This document shows positions 26,848-35,941 of a stretch of 64,000 nucleotides of DNA, piece by piece. The position numbers and the translations under genes are program-made. The stretch's first letter is position 1; each line of letters begins with the position of its first letter. Under the pieces are notes generated by a model that saw only the letters and a list, made by a program, of their open reading frames with translations, ran no database searches and was not told the origin of the DNA. Origin of the DNA: Methylacidiphilum sp. Yel (GTDB taxonomy: Bacteria > Verrucomicrobiota > Verrucomicrobiia > Methylacidiphilales > Methylacidiphilaceae); contig NZ_LXQB01000078.1 of assembly GCF_004421185.1 (NCBI RefSeq), positions 1-64,000 of the forward strand, in the 5' to 3' direction.

Positions 26848-27537
26848 ATGGAAATTCCCTCGCTCCCTTCATTCCATCCAGTTCAATTTTTCGATCTTTC
26901 TCAAACACGCCATCAAAAATTGTTCCATGCTGCAGAAAAGATTTGGCAAGTCCTCTCCCTAATCGAAACTTATTTAGAAGAAATTCTAAGCCCTGGTCTT
27001 CATGGAGAAATTGCCCAGAGCTGTTACATCGGCCCAAAAGTCTACGTGGGCAAGGGAACTATTATCTATCCTGGAGCAATGATCGAAGGTCCTGCCTGGA
27101 TCGGAGAAAACTGTCAAATACGCACAGGCTGTTTCATAAGAAAAAACGTTATCATCGAAGAGGGTTGCATTCTTGGCAATTCTTGTGAATTCAAGAATTC
27201 TTTTCTCTTTAAAAATTGCCAAGTGCCGCATTTCAATTATATCGGAGATTCGATATTAGGAACAAAGGTCCATCTTGGAGCTGGAGTGATTTTATCTAAT
27301 TTGAAACTCGATGGATCCGAAATCAAAATAAAGTACAATGGGAACATTTATCCCACGGGTTTAAGAAAATTCGGAGCGATTTTGGGTGATGGTATCCAAA
27401 TTGGGTGCAATGCAGTCCTTAATCCAGGTTCCATTCTGGGTAAAAAAACGGTACTCTTTCCTGGAGTTATTTGGCATGGGGTTCTTCTGGAGGAAGGAAA
27501 AGTCATAAAGTATAAGCAAAAGCTAGAAATTACTTAA
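26848..27537 (+). CDS. Left-handed beta-helix (hexapeptide-repeat) transferase-like protein
   Basis: The protein has 229 residues. After about 50 residues with predicted helices come many hexapeptide turns (IGPKVYVGKGTIIYPGAMIEGPAWIGENCQIRTGCFIRKNVIIEEGCILG), as in the acyltransferase domain of GlmU and sugar-nucleotide transferases. The nucleotidyltransferase domain of GlmU is absent, so it is not full GlmU. It may acetylate or bind a nucleotide sugar. AAGGA lies before ATG 26848. It is transcribed divergently from mraZ, sharing a 279-bp intergenic region, and converges on the VWA gene 16 bp away. The substrate is unknown. Confidence 0.75.
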   Translation: MEIPSLPSFHPVQFFDLSQTRHQKLFHAAEKIWQVLSLIETYLEEILSPGLHGEIAQSCYIGPKVYVGKGTIIYPGAMIEGPAWIGENCQIRTGCFIRKNVIIEEGCILGNSCEFKNSFLFKNCQVPHFNYIGDSILGTKVHLGAGVILSNLKLDGSEIKIKYNGNIYPTGLRKFGAILGDGIQIGCNAVLNPGSILGKKTVLFPGVIWHGVLLEEGKVIKYKQKLEIT

Positions 27538-27553
27538 AACGAAAAAAAAGTCT

Positions 27554-28558
27554 TTAGGTTCTTTTTGAGATAAAAAAAGCCAAAAACCAAAAGAACAGAC
27601 CCAAAACCAAAAAAATGGGGAAAAGCTCTTCTTTTTTTGTGACTACGAGAGGTTCAAAAGGGATCTTTTTTTTGGTATCAATAGCCTGAAAAGCCGAAAG
27701 AATCGCATTACTATCGGTTGCTCTAAAATATTCTCCACCAGTCAATTGAGCTATTTTCCGTAAGAGTTCTTCATCCACTTCAGAAATTACCGTTTGACTG
27801 CCGATCTTCCGTCTTTCTTCATCTAAGACAGGCATTGTTACCTCCCCACTTAATCCCGCTCCGATAGCAAAAACCGGAATAGAACTTCGGGCCGCCAATT
27901 GGGCAGCCTCCAAAGGGAGGAGATTTCCACAATTATTTGCTCCATCAGTCAAGAGGATCAAGAAGGAGCCAATTTTATGTCGTGCTTCTGACTCTTTTTT
28001 TCCCTCAAGACGGCTTAAAGCCAGGCCTAAGGCATCTCCAATAGCCGTTCCATCTTCGATCGCTCCTGCCTGTAATTGATCAATCTTTCTTTTTATCCAC
28101 TGATGATCAAAAGTCAAAGGACATACGGTATAAGCTCTTCCTGCAAAGGCTACTAATCCAATACGGTCGTTGACTCTTTTATCTAAAAAGGTTTTCACCA
28201 CATCTAAAACGACGTCTAACCTGCTGACCATCTTTTGATCGATTTCATAATCTTCGGCAAGCATGCTCCCAGAAATATCAAGAACAAGAATGATATCGTA
28301 GCCTTCTTTCCTTATGGGGATTTTGCCTTTTTCTTCCTGTGGGCGAGCAAGCGCAACAATAAACAACACAAAAGCAAGGTAGCAACAGACCACGGGAAGC
28401 TTATTGATCGATCCTTCTCTTTCTGTTCCCACCCATTGAGAGGCAAAGGGGAGAAAAAAAGGTTCTTCTTTTCTATACCTCCGAAAGAACCAAACAAGAG
28501 GTAAAAGCAAAAGTAAGAAAAAAAATGAGGGATTTGCAAAAACAACAACAGCTACCAT
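27554..28558 (-). CDS. BatA-like von Willebrand factor A domain membrane protein
   Basis: The protein has 334 residues: two hydrophobic segments near the N terminus (about 8-25 and 55-75), a VWA domain (about 88-290) with an intact metal-ion-dependent adhesion site LDISGSM plus downstream threonine and aspartate motifs (LLTDGANNCG), and a final transmembrane helix (about 308-328). It is the last gene of a MoxR-DUF58-VWA operon. Such operons are thought to act as chaperone or stress systems in the envelope. The molecular target is not known. The gap to the DUF58 gene is 18 bp. Confidence 0.88.
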   Translation of the reverse strand: MVAVVVFANPSFFFLLLLLPLVWFFRRYRKEEPFFLPFASQWVGTEREGSINKLPVVCCYLAFVLFIVALARPQEEKGKIPIRKEGYDIILVLDISGSMLAEDYEIDQKMVSRLDVVLDVVKTFLDKRVNDRIGLVAFAGRAYTVCPLTFDHQWIKRKIDQLQAGAIEDGTAIGDALGLALSRLEGKKESEARHKIGSFLILLTDGANNCGNLLPLEAAQLAARSSIPVFAIGAGLSGEVTMPVLDEERRKIGSQTVISEVDEELLRKIAQLTGGEYFRATDSNAILSAFQAIDTKKKIPFEPLVVTKKEELFPIFLVLGLFFWFLAFFISKRT

Positions 28559-28576
28559 GGAACTCTATAAATACAA

Positions 28577-29494
28577 TTATTTAATGGTTGAGCGTTCAGC
28601 AAAAAAATGCAATAGATCTGCAAAGATGGACTTCCCAACGGTAAAAGAGCATCTCGAAGCCCGATTGGGAAAGAGGCTTTTCCAATATTTTTCTCTTTCT
28701 AACCTCCACTGTTGCTGTCTTTTTTTTGTTTCTGGTTTGCTAGGATCGATTTTGACCACTTTGCCAGCAACCGGATCAAAAGCCAAAAAACTTTCTTTTA
28801 TAGGCAGCGCTTGTTCCCAGGGATCCTCAACTCGAAAACCAAGAATTTCAAAACGCTGGGACAAAGCAAACCATTGTTGAGGGATCGGTCTTAGAGGGAA
28901 ATCTCCGATCCAAAACAATATGGTATTTCTCGGTAAGACTCTTTGGAGAAAAGACCAAGGAATTTCCACTGGTTGTTCTAACAGAAGGGAGGGTGGAGCC
29001 AAACTACAGATCTTCACCATATTAGACAAAACTTTTTTTCTTCCTTTGGCTTGAGGAATAAACAAATAGCCACCAGGAAAAACATGGACAATACCTACTC
29101 TATGTCTAAAACTGGTGGCCAGAATGGCTAAAATAGCTGCAATTTCCATAACCGTCTCTCTTTTGGTCGTCGCTCCTGAACCAAATAACAATGAGGGGCA
29201 ATCTTCGATGACTATAACAATGACCAACTCTCGTTCCTCAACATATTTCTTCCTGTAGAGTGCTCCAAGCCTGGCCGTGACATTCCAGTCAATATCCCTA
29301 AAATCATCTCCAAACTCATAGGCCACCACTTGGTCAAACTCCTTCCCCTTGCCTTTGAAAACCGATCGATACTCTCCTGAAAAAAGGTATGTTGAGGTGG
29401 TTTTTATCGTCCATTCAATCCGATGCAGAAGCCGCAAGGCTTCCTTAACTTTTTCTTTAGAAAAAACGAAGGGTTCAGCCTCTTTCTTCGCCAT
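28577..29494 (-). CDS. DUF58 (VWA-like) protein of the MoxR operon
   Basis: The protein has about 305 residues from the preferred ATG at 29494 (MAKKEAEPF). A longer frame opens at 29572, but it would overlap MoxR by almost 100 bp and carries an unusual Arg-rich extension. The DUF58 hallmark is clear: the VVAYEFGDDFRDIDWNVTARLG segment, then YVEERELVIVIVIEDCPSLLFG, a VWA-like strand-loop with a weakened metal site. It has no membrane helix. It probably bridges the MoxR ATPase and the membrane VWA protein. It overlaps the moxR-like gene by 20 bp. Confidence 0.87.
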   Translation of the reverse strand: MAKKEAEPFVFSKEKVKEALRLLHRIEWTIKTTSTYLFSGEYRSVFKGKGKEFDQVVAYEFGDDFRDIDWNVTARLGALYRKKYVEERELVIVIVIEDCPSLLFGSGATTKRETVMEIAAILAILATSFRHRVGIVHVFPGGYLFIPQAKGRKKVLSNMVKICSLAPPSLLLEQPVEIPWSFLQRVLPRNTILFWIGDFPLRPIPQQWFALSQRFEILGFRVEDPWEQALPIKESFLAFDPVAGKVVKIDPSKPETKKRQQQWRLEREKYWKSLFPNRASRCSFTVGKSIFADLLHFFAERSTIK

Positions 29495-30455
29495 ATTCTG
29501 TGGGAATGGAAACAGTTTTAAGAATTTCTTCGAGAATGCTTTCCACCGTCTTGCCCTCGGCCTCCGATTCATAACTTAATCCAACTCTATGTCGTAAAGA
29601 ATCGATATAGAGTTCCTGAATGAATTGAGGACTTAAGAAATCAGAGCCTCTGATCCAGGCAAGAGCACGGCTTGCTTGGAAAAGGGCAAGAGAGGCCCTA
29701 GGAGAAGCTCCATAGCTCAACCTTTGAATGCCCTCTGAAGAATTTTTTACCGCCTCTCTAGTCGCTCGTACCAAAGCCAGGATATAATGTTCAGCCATAG
29801 GACTGACAAAGACCTGATCAATTTCTTTTCTTATCTCCCGTATTTCCTCAGGGGAAGAGACCGGGCTTATTTCTGGCTCCTCTGTCAATCTACCCCAAAG
29901 TCTAAGCATTTTCATTTCCTCTTCTTCCGAAGGATATCCGATAATAAGCTTGAATAAGAACCGATCGGATTGTGCTTCAGGCAATGGATAGGTACCTTCC
30001 TGTTCGATCGGGTTTTGTGTTGCCATGACAAGAAAGGGATCAGGCAGTCGATGAGAAGTCCCTCCAATGGTAACCTGTTTTTCCTGCATGGCTTCCAATA
30101 AAGCACTTTGAACTTTGGCTGGAGCTCTGTTGATTTCGTCAGCTAACACAAGGTTGGCAAAGATGGGACCTAAATGTGGAAAAAAGCGGCCCTCTTTGGG
30201 CTGAAAAATCATCGTTCCTACCACATCGCTTGGGAGAAGATCTGGAGTAAATTGAATCCGTTCAAACTTCAGACCAACCGCTTTCGCAATCGTTTTGATA
30301 AGAAGTGTCTTAGCCAATCCAGGCATGCCTTCAATGAGAATATGACCTCCAGTTAGTAATCCAATCAACAGTCTTTCAATGATTGTTTGATGCCCAATAA
30401 TCGCTTTTTTGATTTCAGACAACACTCTTTCTGACCATTCTTGACCTCTTGTCAT
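29475..30455 (-). CDS. MoxR-family AAA+ ATPase
   Basis: The protein has 326 residues. Walker A is EGMPGLAKTLL near residue 40, Walker B is LVLADEINRAPAKVQSALLEAMQE, sensor 1 is VMATQNPIEQEGTYPLPEAQSDRF, and the C-terminal lid contains LSYGASPRASLAL. MoxR ATPases are cytoplasmic hexameric chaperones that work with VWA-domain partners encoded next to them, as here. First gene of the operon. The name goes back to methanol dehydrogenase maturation, but this subfamily is widespread and no moxF-type gene is nearby. Confidence 0.94.
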   Translation of the reverse strand: MTRGQEWSERVLSEIKKAIIGHQTIIERLLIGLLTGGHILIEGMPGLAKTLLIKTIAKAVGLKFERIQFTPDLLPSDVVGTMIFQPKEGRFFPHLGPIFANLVLADEINRAPAKVQSALLEAMQEKQVTIGGTSHRLPDPFLVMATQNPIEQEGTYPLPEAQSDRFLFKLIIGYPSEEEEMKMLRLWGRLTEEPEISPVSSPEEIREIRKEIDQVFVSPMAEHYILALVRATREAVKNSSEGIQRLSYGASPRASLALFQASRALAWIRGSDFLSPQFIQELYIDSLRHRVGLSYESEAEGKTVESILEEILKTVSIPTEYGEERG

Positions 30456-30685
30456 AGGATTGCATAAAACTACTGGACTTTATCAGCAGAATCAAAGGAG
30501 TTTTTGGCTATTTGATGACAAAACTTCTTGCCACTCCTCTTCTTACCTAGAAGGGTCCTAACTTTTTCTGTGGAAGAAAACATAAAAAGACTATATTTAG
30601 AATAGGATTCTTTTTGAGAGAGAGTTTCGGAAAAAAAATTGATGAATTCCTTCTCATTCTAGGACATTAAAATAGGATAGGAAAA

Positions 30686-31735
30686 GTGAAAAATAGACTT
30701 ATCAATGTTTTTTCAGCCATTCTTACTTTTTTTGTTTTTTTACTCATAGCGGTCGGAGCCATGGTGACCAGTACCAATTCAGGGATGGCTGTTCCGGATT
30801 GGCCAACAACTTTTGGCTACAATATGTTTAGCTTTCCCCTATCCAGATGGATTGGAGGAGTTTTCTACGAGCATAGTCATAGGCTCGTTGCTTCGGCTGT
30901 CGGTTTTTTAACCATTATTCTTTTCTTTCTTCTTTTATTTAAAGAAAAACGCACCTGGGTCAAATGGGCAGGCTGCTTTGCTCTTTTTCTTGTTATTTTT
31001 CAAGGAATCCTTGGGGGATTGCGAGTGGTTTGGATGAAAGATCAGATTGGGATTATTCATGCTGCACTGGCGCAAGCTTTTTTAGTGCTTGTGGGTATTA
31101 TTTGGCTGTCTACTTCTAAGTATTGGATAACCGAGAACCACTTGCAAAAAGCCAATTATTATCTGGCAGCCACCAAAAGCATTCCCCTTCTTTTTTTATC
31201 CCTGTCTCTCATTGTTTATATCCAGCTTCTTTTAGGAGCAGCTATGCGTCATGCACATTTAGGACTATCCATTACCGATTTTCCGCTTGCTTACGGACAC
31301 ATTATCCCCCGACTCACTCCTGAGGATCTGGCGAATATTAATGCAAAAAGGCAAGCCATGGGATTGCCTCCAACAACCCTTGGCCAGATTCATCTACAGC
31401 TTGCCCATCGGTTTGTCGCCTTAATTATTTTCTTGCTTACTGTCTATTCTTTTTTTGTCCTTAAAAAAAAGGCCCCCAGCTCCTCCGTTCTTTCAATGGC
31501 TAGGCTCTTACACAGCCTGGTGGCTCTACAGATCGTTCTGGGAGCCTTCGTCATTTGGACAGGCAAAGAAAATATCATTACCACCGCGCATGTTCTTGTG
31601 GGTGCTGCCATCTTGTTCCTCTCTTCCCTCATAACAGTTATCCTTTACCGAGGAGAATGGTTGATCAAAACCAAACAAAACGACTTAAGAGTGTTGTTCA
31701 ATCCTTCTTCTACCTACTCCAATCCTGGACAATGA
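30686..31735 (+). CDS. ctaA: Haem A synthase (CtaA/Cox15)
   Basis: This is an inner-membrane protein of 349 residues with about eight transmembrane helices. It oxidises the C8 methyl of haem O to make haem A for aa3-type cytochrome oxidases. Conserved histidines are visible in EHSHRLVAS, IHAALAQAF, HLQLAHRFVAL and TTAHVLVGA, two in each half, and TNSGMAVPDWPT marks the N terminus. Translation starts at GTG 30686, preceded by AGGATAGG. The next gene, ctaB, supplies its substrate. The 230-bp gap upstream is shared with the divergent moxR-like gene and shows no other gene. Confidence 0.93.
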   Translation: MKNRLINVFSAILTFFVFLLIAVGAMVTSTNSGMAVPDWPTTFGYNMFSFPLSRWIGGVFYEHSHRLVASAVGFLTIILFFLLLFKEKRTWVKWAGCFALFLVIFQGILGGLRVVWMKDQIGIIHAALAQAFLVLVGIIWLSTSKYWITENHLQKANYYLAATKSIPLLFLSLSLIVYIQLLLGAAMRHAHLGLSITDFPLAYGHIIPRLTPEDLANINAKRQAMGLPPTTLGQIHLQLAHRFVALIIFLLTVYSFFVLKKKAPSSSVLSMARLLHSLVALQIVLGAFVIWTGKENIITTAHVLVGAAILFLSSLITVILYRGEWLIKTKQNDLRVLFNPSSTYSNPGQ

Positions 31736-31766
31736 TCGTTTCAACAACCATTTCCTCTTTTTAGAT

Positions 31767-32717
31767 ATGAAAAGCTTTAAGATAGAAACTTCAAACCAAC
31801 CTCAGAGAAAAAATGGATTACTGCAGAGTTATCTGAAGCCCTCGTTGACGCCTCATCGCTCTCTGTTAAAAGATGTTGCCGAGCTTATCAAGTTCCGTCT
31901 TACCCTTTTGGTGCTAACCACCACTTTTTTCGGTTTTGTTTTAGCTTCAGGAAGTTCTTTGGATATAGGAAAAGCCTTTCATGTAGTGGTCGGTACTGGA
32001 CTGGTAGCTGCTTCGGCTGCTGTACTAAATGAAGTTCTAGAAAGCCCTCAGGATAGCATAATGTCAAGAACAAAAGACAGGCCACTACCAGCGCATCGTC
32101 TTGATGCTATAGAGGCCGCAATTACTGCCATTATTGGCGCCATTGTAGGATTTCTCTATCTGTGGAATTTCTCTAATCTTGTGGCTGCTGGACTTGCCCT
32201 TTTTAGCCTTATCATTTATGTTGGAGTCTATACCCCTCTTAAACAGATAAGCCCGTGGAATACCTGGATTGGAGCTATATCTGGTGCCCTTCCTCCAGTC
32301 ATTGGCTATGCTGCGCAAGAGGCAAACATCCTGCACTTAACGCCTATCTTCCTTTTTTGCATTCTCTTTTTCTGGCAAATGCCACATTTCTATGCAATTG
32401 CATGGCTTTACCGAAGCGATTACAAAAAGGCCGGTTTTAAAATGCTTGTCGTAGTCGATGCTAGTGGCAAAAAATTGACACTGCAAAGTCTTCTTTTCTG
32501 TTTTTTGTTACTGATGGCTTCTCTTTTGCCTTACTTCACCCATCAGGCAGGGCTTTTATATCTTTGGGGAGCTCTCGTACTAGGCATGCTTTTCTTTTTA
32601 TCTGCCCTCTTTTTACACCTCAAAAGAAATTTAACCGCAGCCCGTCTTCTTTTCTTTGCTTCGATAGCCTACCTGCCGTTACTCTTTACTCTTTTAGCCC
32701 TTTGCTGGAAAAAATAG
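31767..32717 (+). CDS. ctaB: Protohaem IX farnesyltransferase (haem O synthase)
   Basis: This is a UbiA-family prenyltransferase of 316 residues with about eight to nine transmembrane helices. It adds farnesyl diphosphate to haem B. The prenyl-diphosphate site is seen as NEVLESPQDSIMSRTKDRPLP around residue 90, with YTPLKQISPWNTWIGAISGALPP and the DYKKAGFKML loop further on. The first 30 residues form a polar extension. It follows ctaA by 31 bp; together they give haem A. Oxidase subunits are not in the window. Confidence 0.95.
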   Translation: MKSFKIETSNQPQRKNGLLQSYLKPSLTPHRSLLKDVAELIKFRLTLLVLTTTFFGFVLASGSSLDIGKAFHVVVGTGLVAASAAVLNEVLESPQDSIMSRTKDRPLPAHRLDAIEAAITAIIGAIVGFLYLWNFSNLVAAGLALFSLIIYVGVYTPLKQISPWNTWIGAISGALPPVIGYAAQEANILHLTPIFLFCILFFWQMPHFYAIAWLYRSDYKKAGFKMLVVVDASGKKLTLQSLLFCFLLLMASLLPYFTHQAGLLYLWGALVLGMLFFLSALFLHLKRNLTAARLLFFASIAYLPLLFTLLALCWKK

Positions 32718-32738
32718 ACTGCTTTCTTAGCCAATCAG

Positions 32739-34172
32739 TCAATTATCCGATTCATCGATCCCAGCTAGAGTGCTTTGATATGCCAACGGGCTAGTTGGCG
32801 GTTGATCGGTAGCAGCCGTTTTTTTGGATTGCAAGATCAACACCATATTCTGAAAATCAAAAGTAACGATAAAAGACTTCAAAAAGCTATTTCCCACTAT
32901 CGCTCCGATGTGGAACCCTTGCTTATGGTCAATGGCAGGTGGAAAATCATAGCTTTTTCCAATATCGGCCTTCACGTTTTCCATGACCATATTCCCAATC
33001 TGTATTTTGGGAACAATCGTGTAAATGGAAGGATATCTTCCACCCCTTCTTAAACCGATCATCCACCCCCCATATCGAGGCAAATGAAATTTCTCAAGCA
33101 TCCATTCAGAAAAGGTAAAGGCTCTTCCCACATCCAGGCTATCCACCATAAAAAAGATTCCTTCTTGATCATTAATCTTTCCTTGAATAAGAATCTGTCC
33201 TCCTGGAGTTAAGTAAAAAGGAAGCTTCGTAACCGATCCATCTTTTGTCTCTAGAAAAGAGCGTTCAGAAAAAGAGGCCTCTCTTTTTTGTAAGAAAAGC
33301 TCTTTTTTTGGATAATCTATCGTCACATTAAATTGTCTCATCACATCGGTTCCTATCACTCCATGGACAATCAGTGGCACATGTTGAGGAAAAAGATAGG
33401 TTCCTTTCCAACGGGCTAAAAGGATGGGAATTCTTTCTATTTTCATATTTCCTATTTGCATCGATTGGATAATCCCTGTTCTAGCTCGAATAGACCATTT
33501 GCCTGCAAAGTTGAACCAGAACTGCAGGGCAATGATATCAAGAAGCCTAATCTCTTTTATTTTTTCGTAAAGGGCTCTATCCAGAGCAGTGAACGAACTA
33601 CGAGTATCCAGAAAAAGCGAGACTTTTTTCCTGAATATTTTTACTGGAATAATCACAAAAGGATAGGACTCATCAAGTTTGACAGTAGTCTGTGGCTCCA
33701 GCATATCGAATGCCTTCGGTTCGAGTTGAGTCAGAAGGTTGGCAGTCCACCCTTCTCTAATCTCATTTAATAAGTCAGCCGATTGTTCGAGCTTTCCCTC
33801 TCTATAATAACAAATTGCCAATAGCCTCTTCATCTCGGTATCTTCTGGATTTAATGCCAATCCCTTTTGGAGAAACCTCCTAGCATCTTCAAGTTGGTTT
33901 TTCATCAAAGCCACCCACCCAAGGATCTTGAATGATTTCCAGTCCTGCGGATCACGGAGGGAAGCTTCAAAGGCTAGACGGGCCGCCGCCTCTATCCTCC
34001 CTTCATGAAAAAGGCGGCTTGGGTTTTGCCTATTTATTGCCTCAGGGATCGACTCTGAAAATCCATGGGAACAGAAAAAAAAGCATAAAAGGCTACCAAG
34101 AAACCAGAAAAAATTTTTAACTCCTTCTGTATTAGAGAAAGAAAGAAGAGGATTGAAAAAACCTATACCCAT
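32739..34172 (-). CDS. TPR protein with degenerate retropepsin-like aspartic protease domains
   Basis: The protein has 477 residues: a hydrophobic N-terminal segment (about 18-40, possible signal peptide ending near GFSES), TPR-like helices (about 55-140), then two beta-rich halves of the retropepsin-like fold. The first has VSLFLDTRSSFTALD, where the active motif would be DTGS/A. The second has MVDSLDVGRAFTFS instead of VDTGA. Related strands GVIGTDVMRQFNVTIDY and AIVGNSFLKSFIVTFDF confirm the fold. The key glycines are lost in both halves, so proteolysis is doubtful. It probably acts in the periplasm. It converges on ctaB, 21 bp away. Confidence 0.7.
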   Translation of the reverse strand: MGIGFFNPLLSFSNTEGVKNFFWFLGSLLCFFFCSHGFSESIPEAINRQNPSRLFHEGRIEAAARLAFEASLRDPQDWKSFKILGWVALMKNQLEDARRFLQKGLALNPEDTEMKRLLAICYYREGKLEQSADLLNEIREGWTANLLTQLEPKAFDMLEPQTTVKLDESYPFVIIPVKIFRKKVSLFLDTRSSFTALDRALYEKIKEIRLLDIIALQFWFNFAGKWSIRARTGIIQSMQIGNMKIERIPILLARWKGTYLFPQHVPLIVHGVIGTDVMRQFNVTIDYPKKELFLQKREASFSERSFLETKDGSVTKLPFYLTPGGQILIQGKINDQEGIFFMVDSLDVGRAFTFSEWMLEKFHLPRYGGWMIGLRRGGRYPSIYTIVPKIQIGNMVMENVKADIGKSYDFPPAIDHKQGFHIGAIVGNSFLKSFIVTFDFQNMVLILQSKKTAATDQPPTSPLAYQSTLAGIDESDN

Positions 34173-34196
34173 CTTAGTCTTTTTGATGCATAATCC

Positions 34197-35213
34197 CTAA
34201 AAAAGCAAATGAAACTTCACTACAAAAGCATTTGAATATTCCTTTTCGACTGTCTTTTTATCAATGGCGATCTGATACCCAATACCAAAATAAAGTTTCC
34301 AATCATCTTTGAATCGAAATCTTCCCACTAAAACTTCAGGGGTAACAAAAAGCCCAGGAGCTCCAATAAAGAAAAGCTGATCGATGCTTGAAGTAGAATT
34401 AATTTCGATTGTTGGAGTTACGTAGCCAATTCTATATTGCAGGGCAATGTTATAAAAGTAGGGTATACCGAAGGTTCTATTGGCTCCATCGGCCCATTGA
34501 CTTCCTAAATTGATCATAAAATCAAAATTTCCAAAGCCTTTGCCAAAGAGGACGATAGGATCCCATATCCAGTGTGCAGGATAGTCCGGAAGCGTTTGTC
34601 CTAAAGGGGAATGAGCAGCAAGCATGACCGAAAAGACATAATTTTTCTGTCCTTCAGGAGAAGCCATAATTCTGTTTTTAATTAAAAAACTTTCTCCTAA
34701 AAACCCATCGAGTCGGCCTTCTCCTGGGTAATACATGTATTGGGGCAGAGAAAAAGCAAATTCCATGGTTGGACCAACAATTAAATTGACTCCTTTACCT
34801 GCGCCCATATCCCATCTTTTATTCCCACTTGGTAATGTTTGATCATAGATATCGTATCGAATGCGTTGCTCCAACCTTGGAGTTTCAGTCACAAGGGGAG
34901 TAAGCCAGGTTGTTTGTCGGTTTCTTGTCTCTTCGGTCATCTTCCTCCACTTCCCTATCCATCCTTTCCCAGAATCGGCTTGATTCATCGTTTCAACGAC
35001 ATCCTGCACAGCGATCTCTTCCCCAGGCCAGAATACTGTATCAGCCCTCAGAATCCCTCTGGTAGAAAGCAGGACCATGGAAACTAAAAGAAATAAACAA
35101 AAAACTCCTATAGAAAGAGAGAAGTGAGGAGGAGACCATTTCTTGGCAAAGTAGAAAAAAAATAGAAACAGTAAAAAAGATAAAAAAAAAATATAACACT
35201 GAATATAATTCAA
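34197..35213 (-). CDS. Probable outer-membrane beta-barrel protein
   Basis: The reading frame has 338 residues. From about residue 60 onward it shows alternating polar/aromatic strands, many G/W/Y turns (GKGVNLIVGPTMEFAFS, FGNFDFMINLGSQWADG, YFYNIALQYRIGYV, WKLYFGIGYQIAI) and a C-terminal aromatic end KFHLLF, typical of outer-membrane barrels. It resembles the MetA-pathway phenol-degradation family of porin-like proteins. The N terminus is uncertain: the open frame starts at TTG and has two hydrophobic stretches, the second (about 33-56, ending ILRA) looking like a signal peptide. It starts 24 bp after the TPR gene's start side, on the same strand. Substrate unknown. Confidence 0.6.
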   Translation of the reverse strand: MNYIQCYIFFLSFLLFLFFFYFAKKWSPPHFSLSIGVFCLFLLVSMVLLSTRGILRADTVFWPGEEIAVQDVVETMNQADSGKGWIGKWRKMTEETRNRQTTWLTPLVTETPRLEQRIRYDIYDQTLPSGNKRWDMGAGKGVNLIVGPTMEFAFSLPQYMYYPGEGRLDGFLGESFLIKNRIMASPEGQKNYVFSVMLAAHSPLGQTLPDYPAHWIWDPIVLFGKGFGNFDFMINLGSQWADGANRTFGIPYFYNIALQYRIGYVTPTIEINSTSSIDQLFFIGAPGLFVTPEVLVGRFRFKDDWKLYFGIGYQIAIDKKTVEKEYSNAFVVKFHLLF

Positions 35214-35355
35214 AATAGATAGTTAGTTATAAAATTCTCTTTTATGTTTAAATTGAGGATATGTAGAAAAGTTTTAATTTTCATTTAGCTACTTGCCTTT
35301 AATAATCCTTCTATTAAAAAGAGCGTGGAAGGACAAAGGAAATTGTGGATGCTCT

Positions 35356-35940
35356 TTATTCTTTTTTCCAGTTTTCAAGGATCGAGGATACTGTGGAAAG
35401 CTCTACACCGTAAAATTTGTGAAGATATTCTAGCCCACTTTCCTGTTCTTGGGGACTAAAGGCACACACACAATCAACTGGTACAATCGTATGATAGTTT
35501 AAAAAGAAAGCATCAGCAGCCGTATGCCTTATACACAAATGGGTATGCAGACCCACTAAGATGATGGTATTCACCTTCAAAGATCTTAATACTAGGTCCA
35601 GCCCTGTTTCCCTAAACCCACTATAGGTTCTTTTTTCGAGTACGATATCGGTTGGGCTAGGGGCCAGTTCTTTGATAATAGAGGCTCCAGGAGATCCTTT
35701 CATGGCATGCTCCCCCCAGATTATCATTTCTGGATCGCTGGGAAGATGGGCATCCCCAACATAAATAACCGGCTTTTTTTTAGCTCTTGCAGCGATACTT
35801 AATTTTCTGATCGGTTCAATAATCTTTGCTGCTTCTCTACAAGCGAGCTTTCCCCCTACGAAATCTTCAAGCATGTCAACAACAACCACCGACTCCATAG
35901 AGATCTTTATTGTTGAAGTTCCATTGGAAAACACCCTCAC
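35356..35940 (-). CDS. Isochorismatase-like cysteine hydrolase (nicotinamidase family)
   Basis: The protein has 194 residues. The family's catalytic triad is visible: D22 (VVVDMLEDF), K103 (EKRTYSGF) and C136 (HTHLCIRHTA), with the cis-peptide region just before the cysteine. Members hydrolyse isochorismate, nicotinamide, N-carbamoyl compounds or related amides. A nicotinamidase is possible, but its usual metal-binding Asp/His set is not clearly complete (DAHLPSD at 63-69). The start is GTG at 35940, just after the typA stop. An ATG at 35898 (MESVVVVDM) is an equally sensible start. It is the last gene of the UPF0104-SAM hydrolase-typA run. Confidence 0.8.
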   Translation of the reverse strand: MRVFSNGTSTIKISMESVVVVDMLEDFVGGKLACREAAKIIEPIRKLSIAARAKKKPVIYVGDAHLPSDPEMIIWGEHAMKGSPGASIIKELAPSPTDIVLEKRTYSGFRETGLDLVLRSLKVNTIILVGLHTHLCIRHTAADAFFLNYHTIVPVDCVCAFSPQEQESGLEYLHKFYGVELSTVSSILENWKKE

Positions 35941-35941
35941 A

